Shown here piece after piece: positions 25,501 through 40,000 of a DNA stretch of 64,000 nucleotides. The stretch is from Dendrobium chrysotoxum (lineage: Eukaryota > Streptophyta > Magnoliopsida > Asparagales > Orchidaceae), in assembly GCA_019925795.1 (NCBI GenBank), contig CM034307.1:64604864-64668863 (forward strand). Direction: 5' to 3'. Each line of letters opens with the position of its first letter. The first letter of the stretch is position 1. A program made the position numbers and the translations under genes. The notes beneath the pieces were generated by a model. That model was not told where the DNA came from. It made no database searches and was given only the letters and a program-made list of their open reading frames with translations.

Positions 25501-28500
25501 GATATGAAAAGTATACTCTTGTAAAAAAGAAACCCACTTGGCATGTCTCTTATTCAAATTTTTTTGAGAACCCAGAAAACGAAGTGCTTCATGATCAGTG
25601 TTAAGAATAAATTCTCTTTGGATCAAATAACATCGCCAAAATTTCAAAGCCTGAACAATGGCATAGAATTCCAAATCATAAACAGAATATTTAGCACGAG
25701 CGTCATTCAGTTTTTCACTAAAATAGGCAATAGGTTTCCCTTCCTGACTCAAAACAGCACCAATACCAACATTAGAAGCATCGCAATCAACTTCAAAAAT
25801 TTTCTCAAAATTTGGTAAACTCAAAATGGGTGCTTGACTCATTTTAGCTTTTATGATTTCAAAAGTTTTTTCAGCTTGAGGGGTCCACCGAAAAATCCCC
25901 TTTTTTAAACAATCAGTAATAGGAGCAATCACAGAACTGAAGTTTTTAATGAACCTTCTATAGAAAGAAGCTAACCCATGAAATCCTCTTACTTCAGTTA
26001 TATTTTTCGGAGTAGGCCAACTTTGAATTGCCTCAATTTTGATCGGATCCACTTTAATTCCCTCAGCAGAAATAATAAAGCCCAAAAATGTCAAACTAGA
26101 AGTCATGAAAGAACACTTTTTTAAATTAACGAAAAGCCTTTGTTCCCGCAAAGTTTGTAAAACTTGTTTCACATGATTCAAATGATCAGAAATATGAATA
26201 CTATAAATCAGAATGTCGTCAAAGTACACCACCACAAATTTTCCAATAAAAGATCGTAAAACATGATTCATAGTTCGCATAAAAGTACTCGGCGCATTTG
26301 AAAGACCAAAAGGCATCACAAGCCATTCATATAAACCCTCTTTTGTTTTGAAAGCAGTTTTCCATTCATCTCCCGGTCTTATTCTTATTTGGTGATACCC
26401 ACTTCTCAAGTCAATTTTAGAAAAGATTTTAGCACCACTGAGCATATCAAGCATGTCATCCAGTCTAGGAATCGGAAATCTATACTTAATAGTGATTTTA
26501 TTTATTGCACGGCTATCCACACACATACGCCACGTTCCATCTTTTTTTGGCGTTAACAAAGCAGGCACAGCACAAGGACTTAAACTTTCTTGAATCAAAC
26601 CCTTTTTAAGTAAATCAGTCACTTGTTTAAAAAGCTCATCATGTTCAGAAGGACTCATTCTATAATGAGAAAGGTTAGGTAAAGTAGCTCCAGGAATCAA
26701 ATCAATATGATGTTGAATATTTCTCATAGGAGGCAAACCAATTGGTAACTCATCAGGAGTTATGTCAGAAAAATCATCAAGTAATGCTTGCATTTCTTTA
26801 GGAATTTGAAAAGTAAAATCACTTTCTTTTCCCAACACTAAGTAAGCAACTTCAGAACATTTCAAATCATTAGCATTTAAAAGCAGCTCAGGAGTATCAA
26901 TTTTGGCAACCAGTTTACTTTTTGAAGGTGAATCAGGCACAAGTTTTTGAGGGTGGAGAGTGTACTCTTTGTTATTTTGAACCAAAGTGTATGTATTTGT
27001 TTCCCCATTGTGAATAGTTTTGTGGTCGTATTGCCAAGGTCGTCCCAACAAAATGTGACAAACTTCAAGTGGTACTACATCACAAAGAACTTGATCTTTA
27101 AAAGATCCACCAATTGAAAGATTCACAACACATTGCTTAGTGATAGGAACCTCACCTCCCTCTTTAAACCAAGAAATTTTGTAAGTTTTGGCAAGAGGTT
27201 TTGACTTTATTTTCAGTTTATCAACCAATTTTTGTGAAACAAAATTCCCAGAACTTCCACTATCAATCATGAGTGTACAGATTTTTCCCTCCACCGTACA
27301 AGTTGTTTTAAAAATATTTCTCCTTAACCATCTATCCCCTTTGTCAATTTTTGTTGTTAAAACTTGCCTTATGACCAAAAGTTCCTCTCCCTCATCTCCT
27401 TCAACATCTATTTTCTCTACTTCCTCTTCATTTTCAGAACCAGAATTATTTTCTTCTTCCTCTTCCAAGTTTTCATCATTTTCAATGAAATTGCTCCTAG
27501 GTGGATTATTCTTTCTACAAGTGGCAGAAAGATGACCATAGAGCCCACATTTATAACAAGGCCCAATTAACTTAGGTTGTTCAGCAGGTTTTGTTCCTAT
27601 AATTCCTTTTCCCTTTTCAGTATTTTGTGTTTCAAAAGTTTTTATTTTGACACCAGATGTGTTTCCAGAAGTTTGAGTTTTTACCCCTCCAGTTGTTCTC
27701 CTTTTATATGTTTCCACAATTTTGTTATGACCCCTTTCTCTTTGATGTTGCTTTTCCACCTTTATTGCCATTCGATATGCCTCGTCAGTTTTAATAATAT
27801 GATGCAAGTTAAGTTGATCCTGAATAGACCATTTTAAACCATTAATATATCTTGACACAGTCTTCTCTTCAGATTCATTCAAATCGTTTCTAGATTGAAG
27901 TTTATAAAATGTTTCAGTGTATTCCTCAACAGATTGGTTACCTTGTCTCAAATTATTAAATTCCTGAAATATAGTTCTAGCATGATCAGTTGGCAAAAAC
28001 TTTCCCTTCATTTTTTCTTTCATTCTTTCCCAAACTTGGATTTTTTCTTTACCTCTCCTAAGTCTATTATTTTGACAATTTTTCCACCATGTTAAAGCAT
28101 GACCAGAAAGTTTTAAACTTGCAAAACGAACTTTCCTGTTGTCAGGTATTTCTTTCCATTCAAAAAACTGATCCATTTTTTCTACCCATTCTAAAAAGTG
28201 ATCCGGTTGTAACTTTCCCTCAAAATTAGGAACATCAATTTTGATCCCATGATCCCAATTTCTTTGTTGCCTATTATTGTTTCTAGGCCCCTCTTCTTCA
28301 CTTTCAGAAGTTTGGACATTAGCATTGTTAACATTTAGATTTGCCACTGCCTCAGCCAAAGTGTTTACTTGTTGTTGCAAGTTATTTAATTGTTGCAAAA
28401 GATTTTGCCAATCCCCCGGATTATTAGCCATAGAAATATGACAAAGAAAGACTTACCAAAATCAGATAAGAAGCCACTAACCACGGATAAAAACCAACGA

Positions 28501-31500
28501 AAAAGAAACGACAAACCGAGGATAAGAACTTGCTCTGATACCAAAACTGATGCAAGCAAACTAGAGAGAAAGCCAGATAAAGAGAACAATAGGCAACACT
28601 TACTTAAATTTACTTCAAATAGTAGCAATCATCCACACTTCCAAAAGACAAAGGAGAATTGAAACCAAACGAAACAAAAAGAAAAATAAAAAGTCGCTAT
28701 CCTCAGAACAACCGTAGGAACGGTTTCCTCACATGTATCGAAAAGTAGGTAAAGTAAAGTATGTGCTTAGGGCTAGCAAACCAAATGGTCCACCACAGCA
28801 AGAAAGTCCAACCGTCCAACCAACTCCGCCGGCAAATGCTTTCCAAATCAACCAACCAACAACACCAAAAGAACCAGAGGAAGGATACAGGTGGAATGTA
28901 ACTTGTGGAGAGACGAAGAGGTAAGAAGCCCGAGAAGAATATAGCTCGCAAGCTATAGAAAAGAGGAGAAGAAAGTGGACAAAGCTCTCAAGCTTTTCCA
29001 AGAGAAGAAACCCTCAGGTTTAGGTGGCTATACCAAGCAATTTTCAACTCCCTTTCTCATCCAAAATCATCTCATATTTATAGGCACAAGAAGGAAAACA
29101 AACAGCCATAACACCTCCAACTAAACCAATTAGATTTAGGGAAATGAAAGGCCAAGAGTCTCCAACAGCAGCCCCAATGTACAGCACAGAAAACAGGACA
29201 GAAACAGCCACGGAACAGCCAGAAACAGCCACAATATTATCCAGAAAACAGCCACAGGATAGCTCAACGAGGGAACCGAAGAAGCACACAGGAAACCAAA
29301 GAAACAGGCACAGGAATCCAGCCAGAAAACCACGGAACCAGCCCAGGCGGGAAGGAACCGAAGGGGCAAACCAGCAACCAAGGCAGCAGGCACAAGAAGC
29401 CTAACAAGTTTCATGGGAAACAGTAAAAACCACCAAAACCGAAGGATAAAGAGAAGAAACCGAGGAGACAGCAAGGGGGAAAACGAGAAGGCAGCAAGGG
29501 TAAAGAAAAGCCACACTCCACCATACCTTTTACTATTAATGAGCTTCACAAATACCTCATACCTTTTAGAATTAATGAGCTAAACTTCAGCTCACAAAAA
29601 TAGAACTCCAATATCAGCTCCCAACCGAAAATCAGCAGCCACCAAAGGACCCAAGCTAGCAAACCAAGGTCTACCAAGCCCAAAGCACAACCTACCATGC
29701 TCATAGGATGCCTTCCATCATTGGATAGCTAAAAAATTGTAAAATAACTAAAAATAAAATAAAAACCATTGTTCAATAAGAAATAAAAAAAACATGATTG
29801 CATCACCAATGAAGTTGGAGTCGTCATGATCATTTAAGCATTGGAGAATGATGGACTATGTCACACAGATATGGATTTGGGATGTAGACACGAAAAGGGT
29901 GACATGACAAATTTTGAAAAATATAACATATATGGCATAATACTTGAACATTGGACATATGTATACTTTCATAACTAAAAGTAATACTGTTCATATGAAC
30001 ATAGGACATATGTATACTTTTATAAGTAAAAGTAATACTATTCATATGAACATTGGACATTTGTATACTTTTATAACTAAAAGTATTACTATTCATATGA
30101 AATTTAATACACTTCATTCGGGTACATGATCATTGGACATATTTACTTTTATAACTAAAGTACTACTATTCATCTGAAATTTAAACATGTGTGTGATCAT
30201 ATTATCTAGTTGAAAACATATAAATGTTAATACTACGAAGATAAATGATAACAAGGAAGACGAGAGAGTTAATTTGGAAGAACATTTATTTGCTATAAAA
30301 TCAAGTTAGACTGGATAAAAACATTTATGTCAAACACGTGTTCATGCCATCCTTAGGAAGTCCATAAAGTTCCATAGAGTGTTATAGTGTTGAAGTTTGA
30401 AAGGAGGATGGCCTAATAAAAACGTATATCATAGAGTAGGTTACACAGCCTTCTTGATTATGTCATAAAGGTGGAGATTATCCATCACTTTTTCTTCTCG
30501 TCATTTTAGTGTATTCTTTGCAATATTTATAATTGAATGATTGAACAAATACTTGGGAGTTTGGCCAGCAATTCATTTCTTCTACTTTTAGCAAAGGAGA
30601 TCTAACTAAGATATGAGCAATGTTCAAATTGACTTCTTCCACTTGTATAAGCAAACTACTGTTGTGGTGTATTCTTTTGACGTATGTCCAACCTATTGGT
30701 TAATTTTGAACATATGAAGAGTTGTTTGTGTTTCAAGGAAAAAATGGAAAATAAATTACAATCATAGAATGATAGATAACCTTTTGCCTATTGTAGAAAG
30801 TAAAGCAAGGATTTAGCAGCTGTGTTGTTCTTGTTCTAGTTGGGCCCATACTAAAATTGCTTGGCATTGGACTCTTCATACCCAGTGATATCAAATTAAG
30901 GAAATAAGTAACACTTCAAAGTGAGTGGATAGAGCATATAATTACTGCCCTCTTTTGTATTTCTTCTCAATCCTTCCTGTCTAAGAACTGCATTGCTAGT
31001 AGTACTGAACTGAGGCTTGCAATGGGATTGAAGAAGGTGATGAAGAATGCCTTTTTTCTGTTTTTATTTTATAGTATTCTCTTAAATTAGATGGGTTATG
31101 TTTATGATCCAACATCTCTTTTAAAACTTGGATATTTGAATTTAGATGATTCACATGTTTGTAAGAGGAAGGTCGATGCCCACTCTTCCTTTATTCCATC
31201 TCTCTCTTTGTTAGTTTATGAATATAGCACTTGGATGCAGATGATGGCAGTGAGATTCCGCAGAAAGCACTTGGTTATGTGCATGAGCTATACCATCTTT
31301 CTTGTAACTATAAGTATCACTTAGAACCAAATCATAAAACTCACTCTACATTCGGTATAATTTTTAAAAATAATCCATTGTTGCCCCTAGTGATTTTCTA
31401 ATATACCAATCTTCATAGAGGTCCTTTTTTCTAAGAGTTAAATTTTTTGTTAATTTAACTCGTGATGCAACTTTCAGTCTTTCATTTGAGTTTTATATGA

Positions 31501-34500
31501 CACCCTTTTTCGAAGTTTCAAATTGGTCCTTATGATGTAATGTAGATCTTGATACATATCATTTTTTCTTTGTCCAATCATTTGCGATCTTTTAAAATTT
31601 GTGTAAGCTCATTGCCTTAAGCTGAGCCTTACAGTTGAAGTCTTGCTATGGGTGAAAAAGTTTGTGAGACCCAAACAAGCTCTTTGAATCTGCATAAGGT
31701 GCACCCATCATTATCTTTGTTGCAAGCATTAATTGCATTGAATCTTTCATTACTAGCTTCTCAAGCGTTCTATTGAATGGCTTATTTTTTCGTGTACAAT
31801 ATCTACCGTTCTGACCCACTTCTTATCATCTAGAAACTCCTCTTCCATGTGGATGCTTCTAGCTTGAATGCTGACAACGTGAATTTCTCTCCCTTGATGA
31901 GTGGATCATAATTCTCTTGGCAATGGAAAACTTGAGGAAGATGATGCTCCTTTCTCATATAGGATTGAGTCGAGGTGGAAAGAAGAGAGATTGGGAAGGA
32001 TCCCTAAGCGTGTGATTTTCATGTTTGTGCTTGGTGAGGAGGCTGACTTTATTGAAGCCCATCATTGTAGGTTGATAGAAGTTGGGGTTGATTTTGGATT
32101 TATGACCAGGCTGTTGATGACAAAGTTGTCAATATATAAGTAGATGACAATGTGATGGAGAGTGATTTGGAAAACTCATTGGAACCGTCATTCTTACACT
32201 TCCAAAGACCAAAGCATTTACTGAAATCTCTGGAGCATTGGCACTAAATTGGAATTCTATTGTGCAGATCTGCCCAACCTCACAGGGAATTGACGATCTT
32301 ATTTAAGATACAACTCATTGATCTATGACAAATTCACGTCAAACACATTACCTTTGAAGGTATTTGCAGTGAATATCATTTGCATCAATGATCAACCATA
32401 TATTCGTAATCCGATTAACATAATATCCACAATCTCAATCACAAAAAAAAAAAAAAAAAAGCAAAAGATTGCAAGTTCCGCAGTAAAAGTTATGCAAGAA
32501 GGCCATAGATCTCATACTCGGTGATGGGGGAAACCTGAAATCTTGAGGTACACAAAGTGCAATTGCAAGTTTGTGATGCCCAATCGTCTAGCTATCATAA
32601 TTGAAGCGATGAAGGTGGAGGAAGTTGCAAGAAGTGAAAAAGCTGTGAAGTTAAGAGGAAGCTGGAGAAGAATGTGAGGCCAAGATGGCAGTGGTATCAA
32701 GAAATCCGAAAACCTAAGTCATGGAAGTCATGGGAGGACACCATCGTTGAGGATGATTGCTGCTGGGGTCAAAAAAGCCGTTGGATTGACACAATATGAC
32801 CATATCACTTAGGGGCACGAGTGATATTTACACTTCTAATTGCTGAGTCACCTCTGTGTTTGGGTTATTTGAAAGCTTGTGGTCATAGTTCTTTTTACCA
32901 GCTAGTCTGATGCGGGCTGTCCACTAGCACATTATATGCTCCATGCAATACATAATTGTGCATTTATACGAACATTATCTAAAGCATAGTTTTTGGTCTA
33001 GCATGTGTAAGGCTGGAAAATATTTTATATAGTATGGCTCAGAAGTCATGCATGCCATCAATTTTGATCTGAGTATTGTAATTGTGTGTTGGGTTGGAAT
33101 TTTTCTTGTTAACTTTAGTGAAGTAACATTAGACTGGATCATTGGACATAGATGAATGAATATTTGAATTCCAGAATAAAGTTGGTCACAACATGTTGAG
33201 AACTTATTAATTCTTAGGCTCTTTCCTTAGTATTTATAAAATGTTATATCATGCGGTGAGGCATCATGATGACTAAAAATCTTAATTATTAAAATAGAAA
33301 AAATAGAGAAAATAATTTATGTTTGATTTTCTATCCGACATGACTGCTATATAATATATCCTATGGTCTTATAAATCAAAGCATGTGTCAATCTCACATG
33401 CAATTTACTTCAACCAGATCCAAGAACATCAATATGACATTCATGACCTTAATTAACTTCATTTTCATCTGCATGTTGAAAGCAAATTATTCAAGGCGAG
33501 CTCATGTTGAGAATGATTTATGACTTTGAGCTATGCAAAGCCAATGTCCTCCACTCACATGAATACATTTACACAAACGTCACGCATTTTCCTTGATTTT
33601 GATGAGAGCTCAATCTTCATCACAATATCTAGAGCTGCTGTAGTAAAGATGATTTCCAGGATTACTTAAGATGTTCATCAGATGTTGTCGAGAATTGGTT
33701 AATTTTTCTCCTCTTTTTTGTCCATGCGAACCCCCAATGTCTTTTGCAACTATTTTGGCCAAGCATTGTATTTTAAGGCAACTAGGATCATTTATCATAT
33801 ATTTGATACCTATTTGAATTGTTAATCATGCAAGTCTATGTCATATACCTGATTCTTACGACTTATTTATTCTAAGTTCACTCTGCTTCCTTTAGCTGAA
33901 AGATATGGATGACGTTGACGTGCTAACTCTAGTCATTCAAGAGATGAGCAAGGCATTTCCAACTATCATGGAGACAGTTTTACATGAGCGGGATATGTTA
34001 GTATATTCTTCTATCATTATTTTGATATCTTACCTAATTTTGTTTTTTGGGACTGATAATTAGACTAAGCTGTAACTAAGCCATATTGTCTCCCTTTCAT
34101 ATATAATATGTTTGGGTGAACTTATTTTAGGAGGTATTTGTCATGGCTTAATGGAAAAAAGTCATTTTTCAGATATGTCTTGTTGAGGTTATGGCTTTAG
34201 TTTAATTATTCCTTCGTTTGAGGCATCCATGTTTTTTTTTATTTTTGATGTCGATAGGTAGTTTTTAAATACACAATTTCAGTTATGCTATCCCAAAAGT
34301 AACTTCTTATTAAGAAATTGAAATATCTAGAAAAGCATGGAAAAAATTTATCATCCAAACAAGCATTGTTGATTGTTGACTGTTTTTACTACCAAACAAT
34401 AATCAAAAGCTGTACCAAATCAAAGCAAAATAAAATTACATAACTGTTATAGTTGTTTAAAATACCTGTACATGATATTTGTGTATATTGATTAAAACAT

Positions 34501-36981
34501 GCTTGTTCAAACGTAGCGGGTGATGTTACATGTGCCTGCATGCCTTTCGTGGCAGTTTTTTGTATTTGAACTTTTTTATATGAGAATTCCTTTTTTTTTG
34601 TGAATCCTTACTATCCTCTCTTATTATTATTTTGTTTTAATGCTTACTGCTATAAAAATCTTTAGAATTTTGAATAATTTGCATAGGAATTCCACTTAAC
34701 GCGGGCCAAATATATCTTCGCTCCTTGCCTTAGCTGTAGCTTGTTGGCCTAGTCCTAATTAGTTTACAAATCAGTATCTCCTAGTTGCTTGGATTTTTTT
34801 TAGATGCCTAAATGTCCAATCCTTCATTTAGGATAAAACTGATATACTTTTTGAGAATTTGTTTACTGTGCCTAAAATGGTTCCCACTTAGGTGCTGTTT
34901 GGTTGCCGGAAAAGAAAATGCAGTGTAAAATAAATGCAATGTAAAATAAATGTAGTGTATTCTGAATACTTTGAGATTGTTTGATTGTCTGTAAAGTAAA
35001 CGCAGGAGAACTGTTTCCCTGTTTGGTTAGGTATATCCAGAGTAAAGTAAAGCGGTATATTTATAATAATTTTTTTTGGCATTATAACTAGTGTATTTAT
35101 AAAAATAGTTTATTTATAATAATTAGTATTATTTGATTTTATAAAATAAAACTAGTGTATTTATTTATTGCACTATCTTATTATAAATTTTTTTGAGATT
35201 ATAAGATATAATATTCTACTGTGTATTAATTTAGCCGACGGTGGTGGCCGGCGGTGGCGGAGGTGGTGGTCGACGGTGGCAATCAAAGGTGGTGGTCGAC
35301 GGTGGCGGCCATAGGTGATTGCCGGTGGTGAAGGAGGTGGTGGCCGGCGGTGGCCAGAGGTGGTGGTCGACGATGGTGGCCAGAGGTGGCGGAGGTGGTG
35401 GCCGGCGGTGACCGGCGGTGGCGGTCAAAGGTGGTGGTCGACAGTGGCTAGAGGTGGTTGCCGGTGGTGGCGGAGGTGGTGGCCGGCAGTGGTGGCCGGC
35501 GGTGGCAGTCAAAGGTGGTGGCCGACAGTGGCGATCAAAGGTGGTGGTCGACGGTGGTGGCCAGAGGTGGTTGCCGGCGGTGGTGGGCGGCGGTGGTGGG
35601 CGGCGGTGGCCAGAGGTGGTTGCCGGTGGTGGCAGAGGTTGTGGCCGGCGGTGGCGGTCAAAGGTGATGGTCGACGGTGGCCAGAGGTGGTTGGAGGTGG
35701 TGGCCGACGGTGGTGGCCGTCGTTGGTGGTCAAAGGTGGTGGTCGACGGTGGCCAGAGGTGGTTGCCGGTGGTGGCGAAGGTGGTGGCCGGCAGTCGGAG
35801 GTGGCCGACAAGGGGTTGCAATGCCCTTGAGTTTGCAATGTATTTAGAAGTCGCCCAAATCGGAGGAATTTTAAATGCACCAAAAATGAACTAGAACAGA
35901 ATACACTGCATTTGTTTTACTTTACGTTGAATTTACTTTTCATCCAATCAAACACCAAAATTCTCAAAACCCCTGCATTTGGATTACTTTACACTCTAAA
36001 TGCAGCAAATCAAACAGCCCCTTAATGTCTGCTTTGGACTAGTAGCTACAGGATTTATGAATCAGTAGCTGAGAATTCATTTTATAGTTGGGAAAAAATT
36101 GGGGCACAGGTCTTCAAGACACTTGGAACTAAATCATGATGAAATAAGATCATGATAATAATGTTATCAATTAAATTGTCTAATCTAGTAAAATTTTGAA
36201 TAATATTTTTATTTTTGATATACTTGAAAAAAATGGTTTGCAATAAAATACTCTAATATCCTTTAGTCCTATCCACAATTGATGTATACAGGTATATCAT
36301 CATTTGCTAGGAAAATTATTTTAATAAACTATGAAATTATTTAAAACAATTACATTTAATCTCATTTATATTGTACTAAAGCAGAAATGCTTAATCAAAT
36401 ATTTTAATGTCTTACAATGGAATGGGATGTGGGTTCAATTTTAGAAACTAAATGTTTTTCCCATAGTATACCATATATCAGTGGTTATTAAATTGGTGGA
36501 GTATTAACTCATCAATAACTAATTGTTCCTTTATTTAGGGATAATTCTATAATGGTATTGTTGGGTGCTAGAATTTTATAGAAGTAGAGTGAGAGTTTTG
36601 TGCCGTAACTTTGTACAAAGATCTAATCCACATATAGGCAATAAAAGAATGTAAGGGACACCAGAGTTTTATATGGAAAATCCAGGAAGAGGAAAAATTA
36701 TGGGGCATGGCCTAGCTGAAATAATTGTAATAGATGAGCGTTGATTACTAAGATTCAGTTGGCCCTCAAATTGGAGAAGGCGAGATTATAGCAGTATGAG
36801 TTGCTGGTGGAAAATATTGCAGAGTTGGTAAGGTATAAGAGACGTTCAAATGTTGTGTGTCTGAATGATGATAGTTCAGTAATAACTCAAATATGTGAAA
36901 TAAATTTTCTTGAAAAATATGAAAATTCTGAAGTAGAGCGCTTTGAAATTGATCTTGTGAGCGGTGCGGCGTTAGGCCATG

Positions 36982-37073
<92 letters not shown>

Positions 37074-40000
37074 CTGTCTCATCCCACCGACTCCCTCACT
37101 TAATTGCTTGGCTAGGAAGAAATTGAAAGAGGGGAAGAAGAGAGAGGGTAGAGAAAAGTCTTTGGATCATATTTGTTAGCCATTCCTTTTATAGATTTTA
37201 TTCTATTTATTGCAAGTGACTAATATATGATTTCTATGAATTTTATCTCTAAAAATTGTTAAAAATGCATTATCTTCTGATTTCATAAGCTTTCATCGTG
37301 CAAATTTGGATATGTTATAAATTTGATCATTCTGAACGATTTGATATGATTTTATTGCATTTTAAATGAAGTATTGAATGATATTAGATACATGATATGA
37401 TAACTCCATGTGATACCTTATTGATTCATGTGATTGAGAGTCATAAGGAGTTGGGAGATTGATTAAAGTTATAAGGAGTCGTGGCGACTGATTCACGTGA
37501 TTCAAGGGGACTTATAAACAGTACATTAATTGAGAGTTATAAGGGGAGACTGATTGGGAGTCATAAGTGTAGGAGCAAGATACCCTTAAGATATACTCAT
37601 TGAATATTTGAATACTGATACCGACACTGCTATGAACATTGTACTGATATTGTGACTAACACTAATACGGTTTATTGTCATGAATACTATTTAACGTTAT
37701 TAATCATGATACTAATATTGTTACTTACATTAGTACTGTTGACTGTGACTGCTACTGCGATTGATGATATAATGAATTAAGATGTGATGAACTATTGAAG
37801 GATAAATTGATGTAAATGATTGATATAGACATTGATTTATATATTTTTTATATGATTTATAACATATTGTTCTCTTTTATCATGCATTGATTTCAGTTAT
37901 AAGATTTTAGTTACTTGCTGAGTTATGTGCTCATTATACGGTTTTACATATTTGCAGGAAAGGGTAAAGATCCTATGATATGAGGCTTCGGACAAGACAA
38001 AAATACAATCATGTTTCTTTCCATTGTTTATTGGGAAGCTCTAGTTAAATTATTAAAATGAAAGATAGATGCAATTCTTCTAATGTAGATCCTGGAGTGT
38101 GACAAGTTTGATGATGGTGGTTGAGTAGTAGTGGTCCGATAATGGAGGTCAGATGACAGTTCAACAATGATGGTTGGGTGGTGATGGTCTGATGATAGAG
38201 GTCGTGTAGCAGTGGTTCGATGATATGATGCTCGAGTGGTAGCGGTCTTATTGCGACAACGATTTTTGACAATGGTGGTCGAGCAACAACAGTTCGACAA
38301 TGGTGGTTTAGCAACGACGGTCTAGGGACAGAGATTGGGTGGTGATAGTTTGATGGAAGTGGTTCGATGACAAAGGTCAAGTGGCGTTGGTCCGACTACA
38401 ATAGTCAGGTGGCGGCAGTTTGGTAGCAGAGATTCGACGGTGGAGGTCGGACAGTGGTGGTTTGACAATAATGGTTTAGTGATTGAAGTCGGGTAGCAGC
38501 GGCTCAACAACGGTGGTTGGGCGACTGTGGTTTCACGGTAGAGGTTCGATATTTGCAATCTGATGGCGATGGCGGTGGTTTGATGATGGTGAATGTGGTC
38601 TGATAATAGTTTGATGGTGGTGGTGCTTGGGCGGAGCTTCATAATTCCTGAAGTCTCAGAGTTCTCTTGAATCTTAAGCTAATGGGGGTTCCCCTTCATG
38701 TAAAGAGTGTGGACCTATTTATAGATGTTGATAGTAGCATGCCTCGTAAATAAAGTCAAAATGTTGGACACTCCATCGAACAACCCATATTAGTTTCATT
38801 GATTATAGTTAGTTCTTTTAGTGAGACCCGCAATGGGGGATATTATTAGTAGAATTCAAGTTGTGATAGATCTAGTGGGGGGGGGGGGTTGTGACTTTGA
38901 GCGATCAAGTCATTAATAAGTGTACTCGCTTTAGATTATCTTGGGTATATTATTCAGAGTAATGGTGAAATAGATGGGGATATTATTAGTAGAATTCAAG
39001 TTGGATGGTTGAAGTGGAGGAATGCTTCGAGTTTGCTGTGTGATAGAAAAGTACCACTCAAACTTAAGAGAGAATTTTATTAGATGGTGGTGATACCTGC
39101 AATGCTTTATGGCACAGAATGTTGGCCATTAAAAGAGAAGCATAATATATTAAGTTAAGAGTTGCTGAAATGAGGATGCTCAGGTGGATGAGTGGATTTA
39201 CTCTTATTAGAGATAGGATACGAAACGAGCATATCCGTGAAAAGGTTGGAGTAATTCCAGTGACAGATAAGATTAGAGAGAGTCGCCTTAGATGGTTTGG
39301 TCATGTAAAACGGCGGCCTTTCGATGACTCTGTTAGGAGAGTCGATGCATTAGATTTGGCATATGTTGAGAAAGGTAGATGTAGACCTAAAAAGACTTGA
39401 TTAGAAAATATTAGAAATGACATTTCTTTATTAGATTTAAATGAGAATTTGACTCTTAACAGGACACAATGGAGAAAAAAGGATTCATGTAGCCGACCCC
39501 ATGTAATGGGATAAAGGCTTGATGTTGTTGTTGTTGTTGTTGTTGTTATTGTTGATTATAGACTGTTCTTTCAATATTATGAGCCTTAATGATATTGGAA
39601 TTAAGTGATATTAGGCTTGTTGGAGTAGTCTCAAAGAAATGGTCAATTTAATTATAAGCATGCAACATTTGGAGGTTATTTGTTATCCAATTAATATTTT
39701 AAAGTTTTCAACTATGCTTAAGTGCTTGATCTCAGCTCATTTGGACTCGAATTTGATCACTTTTGATGTTTGATTGGTTCGTCTTGTTGAGCCCATCAAT
39801 TTGATTGTAAGTTTGCTAAACTCAAAGTTTGGATGGTCGGGCTGAATTAAAGTTTCTAACTTCAAATTGCATTAAGATTCATTCTAGATCATGCTGATTT
39901 TTTTTGTGATGTATTAGTTACATAATCAGTTAGGAAAAAAATTTTAATATCATTAACTTTTATCTAATATAAACATTCATAGATTATGTTTTTATTTTTA

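Larger units (their letters stand above)
22674..29805 (-). mobile_element. Complete Ty3/Gypsy chromovirus in TraB intron 6
   Basis: A 7132-bp element lies antisense to the host gene. LTRs of 1258 bp (22674-23931 and 28548-29805) start TGATGCAA and end TTGCATCA, and CCAAT is duplicated at 22669-22673 and 29806-29810. On the element's strand the right copy is the 5' LTR. It is followed by a primer-binding site TGGTATCAGAGC (28543-28532, matching initiator-Met tRNA), the polyprotein frame, and a polypurine tract AGGGGGGAAT against the 3' LTR. I saw no difference between the LTRs when reading them side by side, and every open frame inside them translates identically. This indicates a recent insertion and possible autonomy. 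Confidence 0.97.

Noticed and set aside
24814..28095. Plus-strand frames of 60-115 residues opposite the Gag-Pol frame
   Set aside because: Antisense shadows of the 1500-residue polyprotein with no independent support.
29944..30180. CRISPR-like regularly spaced repeats
   Set aside because: Repeats are directly adjacent without unique spacers and the context is a plant intron; a simple tandem array.
35231..35830. Open frames of 171-196 residues on both strands
   Set aside because: They come from a G-rich minisatellite with a period compatible with three; the peptides are low-complexity Trp/Gly or Pro/His and occur in several frames at once.
36801..37179. Frames with long Ile-Tyr runs
   Set aside because: Direct translation of the (TA)n microsatellite.
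38028..38642. Three overlapping minus-strand frames of 90-111 residues
   Set aside because: Same minisatellite family as 11080-11860, on the other strand.
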